From the NCBI GenBank assembly GCA_032358165.1, contig JAALGY010000062.1:496001-560000 (forward strand): a stretch of DNA of 64,000 nucleotides. Direction: 5' to 3'. Position numbers and translations under genes: made by a program. The notes under the pieces were generated by a model. That model worked only from the letters and a program-made list of their open reading frames with translations. It did no database searches and was not told the DNA's origin. Source of the stretch: Diplosphaera chodatii. Lineage: Eukaryota > Chlorophyta > Trebouxiophyceae > Prasiolales > Stichococcaceae. Numbering within the stretch: position 1 is the stretch's first letter; each line of letters begins with the position of its first letter. Below are positions 53,901-64,000 of the stretch, in pieces.

Positions 53901-56767
53901 GCGAAGGCGGTGGGCTGGGAGGGGGCTGAGGTGGTGGCGATGGCGGTGGGCTAGGCGGAGGCTGGGGCGGCGGCGAAGGCGGTGGGCTGGGAGGCGGCTG
54001 AGGTGGTGGCGATGGCGGTGGGCTAGGCGGAGGCTGGGGCGGCGGCGAGGGCGGTGGTGCAGGCGGCGGTGATGGAGGCGGGTTCGGTGGCGGGCTCGGC
54101 GGTGGGCTGGGCGGAGGCTGCGGTGGTGGTGATGGAGGTGGGTTCGGTGGCGGGCTCGGCGGCGGGCTGGGAGGAGGCTGCGGTGGTGGTGATGGAGGTG
54201 GGTTCGGTGGCGGGCTTGGCGGAGGGCTGGGAGGAGGCTGCGGCGGCGGTGATGGAGGCGGGTTCGGTGGCGGGCTGGGTGGGGGGCTGGGAGGAGGCTG
54301 CGGTGGCGGTGATGGAGGTGGGTTCGGTGGCGGACTTGGCGGCGGGCTGGGTGGTGGGCTGGGCGGAGGCTGGGGCGGCGGCGAGGGAGGTGGGTTTGGC
54401 GGTGGCGACGGCGGTGGGCTGGGTGGTGGGCTGGGCGGAGGCTGCGGTGGTGGTGACGGAGGTGGGTTCGGTGGCGGGCTGGGCGGCGGGCTGGGTGGTG
54501 GACTGGGCGGAGGCTGCGGCGGCGGCGATGGAGGCGGGTTCGGTGGCGGGCTGGGTGGGGGGCTGGGAGGAGGCTGCGGTGGCGGCGAGGGAGGTGGGTT
54601 TGGCGGTGGCGACGGCGGTGGGCTGGGTGGTGGGCTGGGCGGAGGCTGCGGTGGTGGTGACGGAGGTGGGTTCGGTGGCGGGCTGGGCGGCGGGCTGGGT
54701 GGTGGACTGGGCGGAGGCTGCGGCGGCGGCGATGGAGGCGGGTTCGGTGGCGGGCTGGGTGGGGGGCTGGGAGGAGGCTGCGGTGGCGGTGATGGAGGTG
54801 GGTTCGGTGGCGGACTTGGCGGCGGGCTGGGTGGTGGGCTGGGCGGAGGCTGGGGCGGCGGCGAGGGAGGTGGGTTTGGCGGTGGCGACGGCGGTGGGCT
54901 GGGTGGTGGGCTGGGCGGAGGCTGCGGTGGTGGTGACGGAGGTGGGTTCGGTGGCGGGCTGGGCGGCGGGCTGGGTGGTGGGCTGGGCGGAGGCTGCGGT
55001 GGTGGTGATGGAGGTGGGTTCGGTGGCGGGCTGGGCGGCGGGCTGGGTGGTGGGCTGGGCGGGGGCTGGGGCGGCGGTGATGGAGGTGGGTTCGGTGGTG
55101 GGCTTGGCGGGGGGCTGGGGGGCGGCTGGGGCGGCGGTGAGGGAGGTGGGTTCGGTGGCGGGCTTGGCGGCGGGCTGGTTGGCGGGCTGGGCGGAGGGCT
55201 GGGAGGAGGCTGCGGTGGCGGCGATGGAGGTGGGTTCGGTGGCGGGCTGGGCGGAGGGCTGGGAGGAGGCTGCGGTGGCGGCGATGGAGGCGGGTTCGGT
55301 GGCGGGCTGGGCGGCGGGCTGGGCGGAGGGCTGGGAGGAGGCTGGGGCGGCGGCGAGGGTGGTGGGTTTGGTGGTGGCGATGGCGGTGGGCTGGGAGGAG
55401 GCTGGGGCGGCGGTGAGGGAGGCGGGTTTGGCGGCGGCGACGGCGGGGGACTGGGTGGTGGGCTGGGCGGAGGGCTGGGCGGCGGGCTGGGTGGCGGGCT
55501 TGGCGGGGGGCTGGGCGGGGGGCTGGGCGGGGGCGGGCTGGGTGGCGGGCTTGGCGGAGGTGATGGTGGCGGGCTGGGCGGAGGGGGCGGGCTGGGTGGC
55601 GGGCTTGGCGGAGGTGATGGTGGCGTGCTGGGCGGCGGCGGCGGGCTGGGTGGCGGGCTTGGCGGAGGTGATGGTGGCGGGCTGGGCGGAGGCGGTGACG
55701 GTGGCGGGCTTGGCGGAGGTTTCGGTGGTGGAGACGGCGGCGGAGGGCTTGGTGGTGGTGATGGTGGCGGGCTTGGTGGAGGGCTGGGCGGCGGTGGCGA
55801 AGGAGAGCAGCTGTCTCCACCACCGTTGCAGTTGACGGTGAACGAGTAGCCTCCACAACAACTGTCGCACAGCTGGTTGTTGGCGAAGAAGTTGTCGCAC
55901 TGCGGACTGCTCAGGCCTGGTGGCGATCCGGTTGTGGCATAGCTGGCATTGTACAAGTAAAGGACCACATTGGTGTTGCACTTCGCCACGAAGCTGAGCG
56001 CCGTTGCACCAGCACCCACGCTGTTCCCCCTGCAAGGCACATGTGTTCGGAGGTGATGTACAGGCGCTAACTCTGCTGCGCCTGAAAACACAGCATGTTC
56101 CTCGCGGACTGGAGCATCTGCACTCGCGGCTGCTTTGTGAAGCGCGAAGGCCGCTCATGCGAGCGCTCAAGAGCGAGAGCTCAACAGCACCAGATTGCTG
56201 AATAGGGGCATGCGGACGGCAACTCACGATGATTTTGCGCAGGTCGTTGACGTCGTGCTGCCAACCAGCGTCATGTACTGGGCGGCGATGAAGCCCAGGG
56301 ACCCGCCAAAGCAGTTCTTGACGGTGACTGTTGACGTTGTCCCGCCAGCGGTGGTTGCGCCGCTGCTGCATATGCATGGCGCACTCTGAGCGGGTGCGGC
56401 GGGGCATGCCGCCGTTTCGCCAGCGGCGGCTGAGCATGTGCAGGTGCTCCGGCCGCTCCCCGAATTTCCGCCCTTCGGATTCACGTCATCGCAGCTCACG
56501 GCGTCGGCACCTGTAAACGACAGCGACTGCGCTGGGTCGGTTCTGTGCACCACCCTCACTGCAGGGTGCCCTCACGTCAGGCTGCTGCGCTGGGGCCTGC
56601 CCAGGGGGGTGTGGCACCACGTCACAGCAACAGATGTGCCACCCCAGCTGCTGTCTGCGCAGCACACAGGCTGCAGATGAACCTTCACCTGGCAGCGCGG
56701 GGCCCAGGAGCAGCAAAAGTGCTGCCACCAGCAACAGTGTCGCCGACCGCAGCGTGACACCAGCCAT
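50920..56767 (-). CDS. Giant SPPP-repeat wall glycoprotein, gene A (5 exons, three A/B pairs)
   Basis: Predicted secreted wall protein of 1731 residues. Exons 56689-56767, 56228-56510, 52046-56029, 51283-51906 and 50920-51145 join in phase. Signal: 'MAGVTLRSATLLLVAALLLL'. Exon 2 ends in a divergent module A ('TSTVTVKNCFGGSLGFIAAQ') that lacks the CPTK opening. Exon 3 (3984 nt) begins with a divergent module B ('VAKCNTNVVLYLYNASY', 'LCDSCCGGYSFTVNC'). It then runs through about 1100 residues of SPPPxPPP, with x as N, Q or A, three 'PPDLR/PPDFR' tags and a canonical module A ('CPTKNKKPCP', 'ATVTVGNCFGRKVDYIAAEY'). Exon 4 has module B, a 60-residue SPPP/HPPP/RSPPP rod and a third A. Exon 5 is the last B, ending '-TFTIECRCGRKVLG'. 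Unlike the other three genes it has no TPSG block or Cys-Gly domain. The SPPP rod would form a polyproline II shaft after hydroxylation. Confidence 0.88.
52290..55800 (-). repeat. SPPPxPPP coding mega-array with higher-order units
   Basis: Twelve- and 24-bp units encode SPPP with N, Q or A variants. The N-terminal half (55.5-54.0 kb) is mostly '[20 protein letters not shown]'; the C-terminal half (53.9-52.6 kb) is 'APPPSPPP'. Larger duplications sit on top: 53101-53220 is identical to 53221-53340, and 54301-54480 is identical to 54781-54960. Confidence 0.92.
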
Positions 56768-58611
56768 GCCGCGGCGCCGCAAGATGCGCCGAGCCTTCAG
56801 CGGCCGCCGCAAGCCTCAGGCTAACTCGCAGCAGCTCCTGCATGGCACAAATCTCTTCTTAGTTGACAAAGTGTGCGGTGTTGAATCGAACCGCTGTAGG
56901 TGGAGATGAATCCCCTGCCTGCTTAGACCGCTGGACAAGATAAAACCTCACGTCCAAGCGCGTCAGCAAGCTGATAGCGCCCAGCTGCGCCACTGGAAGT
57001 ACAATGCGGTCGGCATCTGCCGCCTGAATGGTGCTGTACAGCGTCGAGCGGTCAACGGCACGTCGTCCAGCTAGCTAGGGGCACTTTTCGGCACATTCTG
57101 ATGCAGGTGCAGCAGGCGTGGGCGCCCGCGAACCCAAGGTTAACAGCTTGCATGCGTGGAAGCGCTTGAGACCGTCTGTGTTTGAGGCGCCGCCGTGTCT
57201 TGCACCGTCCAGCAGCCCACATGACTACTATCGCCTGTGGTTGCGTCGTCGGCAGCTCATGAGGTTTGTGCGTGCAAGCGCGTGCACTGCTGCTTCGAGG
57301 TGGGAGGCACAAGACTGTTGCTGACTCTGATGCTATCGAGCAGCGCGACCCGCTGGTGTGAAGTTCCGCGAAGGGTTCGGCGGAAGGTTTTCGTGCAACC
57401 ATCGCATCTGGTTCTCTCGCGGGCTGCGCCGACCCAAGATACGGGGAGGCTGGGCCCGGTGAGACAGATGCTGCCAGTTCGCGATCACGGTGCCGCCCGT
57501 TGTGCGTGCTGGATCTGGAGCACCCAGCCTGTGCGCTGCCGCTTTTTGGCCGCGTCGAGCGCATGCAGGACACCCAGATAGCTATCAAGTGCACCGGCGC
57601 AGCAGCGCACAAACGCGAGCGTGCACCCTCGAAAGCACTGCACCGGTGCTTCAGCGTTGACTTACATCTGTGCACACGCTGCTGTCTGCAGTCCGCAGGG
57701 GCGCAGCACCGGCATGCACCTCATGTACCTATCTGGTAACCGAACTGGCTCAGAACAGCGCAACGCGAGTCCGGCGCGAGGCCCGGCAATCAAAGCAGAT
57801 AAGCATTCCGGCGTGCGGCTGGTAGGGGGCTGACCTCAGGGTGTCGACGTCCAGCGCAACGGACGTGGCGAGCTGGTGTCTTGGGGGCAGCACTGCCGCC
57901 GGCCCCGGCCGGGCAAAATTCTGAAGTAGTGGCCGCAGACTGCACAGGGATGTGCGCGCTCAGTAGCTAGAAACAATATGGGTAAACAAGCTGCCGCCCT
58001 TCGTGGAAAGCGGCTGCTGTTGTACACGGCCCCCGGCTGAACGCGTGCTAACATTTCAGGGCGGGATTCCATTATTGCGTCAGCACAGCGAGGGGACCAG
58101 TACCACCTTCCTCAATTCTAGGGTTCTGCCCCGAAGCTACGCGGTGTTGCCCGGTACAAATTGCTGGGCGAGCTGAGCATACCGATGTCATGTCCTCCAA
58201 GATGAAGTTGCTTGAGACGCAGGGCCCAGGCGGCCAGGAGCAAGACAGTACGCGTTCTGTATGGAATTTTGTGCTGTGAAGTCAGGTTTGCGCGATCAGC
58301 CGGGGGACTTGATCTGGTTTTACCCACGTGGTGTCACAAGGCAAACCTCAAGGTGCAAAAGTTCATCATCGCGTTACAGACTCGGTGTGCGCCATTTTCG
58401 TGGCGGTGACACACCGTCTGAGTGGTGCATCTGCAGCGCTGCGCTGCTCAGACGTGCACACCAGATTGTAGCTAACATCCTGCGCGGCGGCTGCAAGCAA
58501 CACTTCATTGATAGGCTGCCATGCTGCACAGCCATTTGCCAAGCAAACCCGACGACCGCTCGCCAGGCGGCTCGGCAGACTGCGGGCAGGAAGCCTCGGA
58601 TGACACAAGGC
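56768..58611. other. Intergenic, no gene supported
   Basis: 1.84 kb between the gene A start and the NKAP stop. It should contain the gene A promoter (right of 56767) and NKAP 3' flank. Long open frames at 57052-57675 (-) and 57237-57581 (+) have no recognised domain. Confidence 0.45.
58374..58378 (-). terminator. TGTAA polyadenylation signal (NKAP)
   Basis: TTACA on the plus strand, about 235 nt past the NKAP stop. Confidence 0.45.
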
Positions 58612-61206
<2,595 letters not shown>

Positions 61207-61793
61207 GGTACTGCTGTTCGATCAGGCGGCCGGGTCGCTAGCCAAGCAGGCCGCAAGGACCGGTCGGGACAACAAAATCACATTCCAAGCTGGTCTGCAG
61301 ATGCACAACAGTCAAGGATCTGACACCACCCCGCTGTCCGTGCACGTTTCTGCGCAGTGTATTCTGAAAAGTGTCCTGACAGGTCGGTGCAAACTCCTTC
61401 TGAGCGGACTCCTGCACAGCATTCACAGGCAGCAGGGATGCTAAGCATGCCAGCGTGCAACCTGCAATCTTGGCAACGCCTGCGGCCTGCTATTTCCGCT
61501 CTCATCATGAGTAAACCATCGCAAACATGCTCTGTCGGTGTACAGATCAGTTGCGGGGTATTTGATGCCACAGACCGCAGGTTGCAGTGATTCAAACATG
61601 GTCGGATGTTCCGTCTGCAGGCATACCATTGGCACCTGCATGTATGATGACAGCGCCTCACAGTCATCATGATGGCCACATATGGGTGTCACTTCGACCT
61701 TGAGCTTACGGCGGATTGCACGCTGGTCCTCGTGCAAAGCTGCACAGCGCATCCAGCCTCAGAGCCAGCAGTGGCAACTCAAGCGACACCAGC
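61207..61793. promoter_or_regulatory. Divergent intergenic region, NKAP (-) and RING gene (+)
   Basis: 587 bp between divergent starts. The RING gene frame is open upstream to about 61716 ('SSLRASSGNSSDTSMKPNAW'), so its true start may lie inside this region. Confidence 0.35.
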
Positions 61794-64000
61794 ATGAAGC
61801 CGAACGCGTGGACAGGGTCGGCCTGGGGCAAGGGGTCAGCGAAGGCCAGCGACGAGCAGGATTATGAGGGCGATGATGCGTGCGGGATCTGCCTCAATGC
61901 GCCGGAAGCGGTGTCCCTGCAGCCCTGCAAGCACAAGATATGCGAGAGCTGTGTTGATCGCCTGCGCTACCAGCTCATCTCCACGGTAGGCTGTCCCTCT
62001 CTCAAAAATAGAATCGCCACCCTCGAAGTATGTGCAGGACCGCTGGGTCAGCTGACGGCATGCATGCTGACGGAATGCTGCAGGCGGAGAGCGGTGTGAA
62101 GTGTCCTTTCTGCCGCGGCTTTGTGTCGGACTACAAGAACGCCGCAGAGTGAGCGCCACGTATCGCAGAAGCATGCATACAGCATGCAGCACAACAACAT
62201 GCCACCACCTGTTGTCCAATACACGCAGCATGTCACGCGCATCCTGTGTGCGTCCTCCCACAGTGAGGGCGACTCCTTTGCTCTGTCGGATGCCAAATCC
62301 GCAGCCCGATTTGCGGCAAAGGCCCGCGAGGCAGCAGCCCGTCGAAAGGTGGGCACGAAATGCCGGGTCTGCTTGGAGGTGTCACAGTGTCCGGGCACCA
62401 CAGGCGCAACCAGTACAAGGCCGCACGCCGTGTGGGCAATCTGACCACCTGGTTTTCCGGCAGTCTGCGCTGCTCTCCATTGCCATTCTGGTCTGCTGTG
62501 GCACCCACAGGCTCCCGCACAGCCGCCGCCGGCGGTGGCGGCGCAGCCATGGCCGCAGCCCCGGCCGCAGCACCAGGCGCCGCACGCCGCGGGCGCCCAA
62601 GCCAGCCGCTACTGGCACTGCCCCAAGTGCCACATCACAAACGCGGTGGAGCAGCGCGAGTGTACCCAGTGCAACACCAGCGCAGCCAGCGGGCTGCCGG
62701 TCACGCTTGCCAGGGTTGCGCCGGCGGCTGGTCGGGTGGGTGGCCGGGCTGCCCAGTGCCGGCCCTGTCCCTGTCTCACGAGCACACCTGCTGCACTGAT
62801 AAGCACGCTGCTGGCAGGGGGCTTCGTGCACTTGGTCCGAACTGGTCGTGTGCCTGTACATTGCTGCTGGTGCGCAGGATCCGGTGGCGGGCAGCCGTGC
62901 GGGCGACCTGATCAAGCTGTGCAACGAGCCGCACCACGGGAACCTGAACCAGGCGTTCCAGGCGGCGGGCACCCCGGCTCTCGACGGCGGCGGCGTCCTC
63001 TGTGAGTCGGCGCCACGGCAGCAGCCTGTCTGCTGCCAGCCGCACATGCCATGCGCGGGCTTGCTTGGCGGTGTGTGCGGGGGGCGATGGGGCGGCGGAC
63101 CCTGTGGCATCAGCCTTGTGACATGCTTGGATGGTCTGTGTCGCAGATGAGAGCCGCGAGGCGGTTCTGGCGGCGGTGAAGGTCAGGGGGCAGGCGCGGC
63201 TGGTGCACTTGATCAGCACCGTCTCCGGTGCGCCCATCGCATCGTGCGGAGCTGCATGCACATCAGTGATGACTTCCAGAGCAGCAGCGCTATGCACATG
63301 CCGAATGTGTTGGTCTCAGGTCGGCATCCCGTCATGACAGAAGCCACACGTTGCCTATTCGTTGCATACTTGTGACGCTGCAGCTGTATTGCTTGCAGAG
63401 TCGGGGCGGTGGCAGGAAGTCATCCAGCACCCCTTTGGCAGTTACACATACCAGGATCTGCTGCTGGCGGCTGCTCACTTGCGGGCGCACCTGACTGCGC
63501 TGCACCAGGAGGTAACATCGTAAGGGCCACAAGCATGCGCATACCTGCCATGCACACCTAACCCGAGCAGCGCATTGCAGCCTGGGTGTAGGCCCGTACA
63601 CCGTCGTCTGCAATGGAAGTCACCTTGCATGCGACACGATCTGTCTGTGGAGGAAGCATGCCAACGCTTGCCTGTCTGCGGGTAGGGCGTGGTGTCTGAG
63701 GAGGCCATGCTGCGGGCCCTTGGCGGTCGCCCGCCACAGGGCGACATGCTGGGTGAGATATCTGCCTGCCATTACTTTGCCACCACCGCCACCCAAGCTT
63801 GCACTTGCGCTGGCTTCTGCAGACGGCATGCATGCGGCCGCTGCCATCGCGCTCCCCAGCGTGGGTGGCATTAACTCCTGACTGTGCGCCAGTGCCCCAG
63901 GGGCACTTTGACACCCCGTAAACTTACCCGTCCGCACAGGCATGCTGGTCAAGCCGCTGGTGGACAACGCCTGGGCCCTCCTGCAGCACGAGAAGGGCTG
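61794..64000 (+). CDS. RING finger plus RanBP2 zinc finger protein, 3' end beyond window
   Basis: Probable E3 ubiquitin ligase or RNA-linked regulator. Exon 1 (61794-61985) has 'CGICLNAPEAVSLQPCKHKI' then 'CESCVDRLRYQL'. Exon 2 (62084-62149) supplies 'VKCPFCRGFVSDYKNAAE', completing a C3HC4 RING split by one intron. A later exon has an Ala-rich helix 'SDAKSAARFAAKAREAAARR' (about 62285-62345). A Pro/Gln/Ala-rich exon follows, with a RanBP2 finger 'YWHCPKCHITNAVEQRECTQ' ending 'CNTS' (about 62613-62690). Further exons read 'AGDLIKLCNEPHHGNLNQAF' (about 62905-62960), 'DESREAVLAAVKVRGQARLV' (from about 63148), 'WQEVIQHPFGSYTYQDLLLA' (about 63413-63470), 'GVVSEEAMLRALGG' (from about 63688) and 'MLVKPLVDNAWALLQHEKG' at the edge. 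These look like helical repeats, type not determined. The start is the ATG nearest the RING; an upstream extension is possible. Confidence 0.78.

Noticed and set aside
52290..55800. CRISPR-like or satellite array
   Set aside because: The periodicity is 12 bp and codon-sized, has no unique spacers, and is translated in frame within an exon.
52767..55835. Very long plus-strand open frames opposite the SPPP array (also at 30224-31354, 37701-38633, 39534-40070, 41106-41531)
   Set aside because: They read as Gly-Gly or Met-Ala-Val/Gly repeats purely because the 12-bp units on the other strand lack stops. The minus frames carry signal peptides, Cys modules and in-phase splice sites.
28329..56767. 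A single giant gene spanning the whole wall cluster
   Set aside because: There are four signal-peptide exons (56767, 49052, 43000, 34939), each preceded by a spacer of about 2 kb and an in-frame stop of the previous gene, and candidate poly(A) signals after at least genes C and A.
28329..56767. Calling the genes classical pherophorins
   Set aside because: The SPPP rods fit, but the Cys spacing of modules A and B does not match the pherophorin domain as I know it, so the name was not used.
56850..56915. tRNA-like box (GGTTCGATTCA on the minus strand near 56890)
   Set aside because: The flanking bases do not pair as a T stem, and no D arm, anticodon arm or acceptor stem could be built.
57052..57675. 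207-codon minus frame downstream of NKAP
   Set aside because: Composition is random-like Arg/Ser/Cys-rich, with no motif and overlapping open frames on the other strand.

Overview
The window is nuclear DNA of a green alga (Chlorophyta). The evidence is GC-rich sequence, genes cut by many short GT-AG and some GC-AG introns, a plant-type 6 kDa ATP synthase subunit, a plastid-type Ycf33 protein with a transit-like leader, UGUAA-type polyadenylation signals after several genes, and very large SPPP-type hydroxyproline-rich cell-wall genes. No single exon gives the genus. Gene models were built by reading the strand and joining exons so that splice sites and codon phase agree. TRAPPC2, Ycf33, the ATP synthase subunit, RPB7 and the four wall genes close in frame from start to stop.

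Positions 1-28 kb hold ordinary housekeeping genes packed on both strands: TRAPPC2 (+), a PPR protein (+), a Ycf33/DUF751 protein (-), a mitochondrial-carrier protein (+), an ATP synthase 6 kDa subunit (+), a plastid-type aldo/keto reductase (-), RPB7 (+), a secreted alpha-galactosidase (+), an SR/Gly-rich RanBP2 zinc-finger protein (-) and acetyl-CoA synthetase (+). Several form divergent pairs separated by 370-690 bp, or convergent pairs separated by 240-310 bp.

Positions 28.3-56.8 kb are the unusual part: four head-to-tail minus-strand genes (28329-34939, 36924-43000, 45286-49052, 50920-56767) separated by about 1.9-2.3 kb. Each has a secretory signal exon. Each then has repeated pairs of two small Cys-rich modules, called here A (CPTK...VTVGNCFG...AEYTN) and B (CGS-VTLYLSDN-YPNNG...CGPF-F-V-C), linked by SPPP, TPTP or TPSG rods. 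An intron of the same phase splits every A from its B, so that B-rod-A is a self-contained exon that has been duplicated repeatedly. A recurrent 'PPEFRxGVPPP'-like tag interrupts the rods about 29 times. Three of the genes share a Cys-Gly C-terminal domain. The gene at 50920-56767 instead has one exon of 3984 nt that is mostly SPPP repeat. I do not recognise the A/B modules as the classical pherophorin domain. This cluster is the best candidate for an undescribed system.

Positions 58.6-64 kb hold an NKAP-type spliceosomal protein (-) and, diverging from it, a RING plus RanBP2 zinc-finger protein (+) that runs off the right edge.
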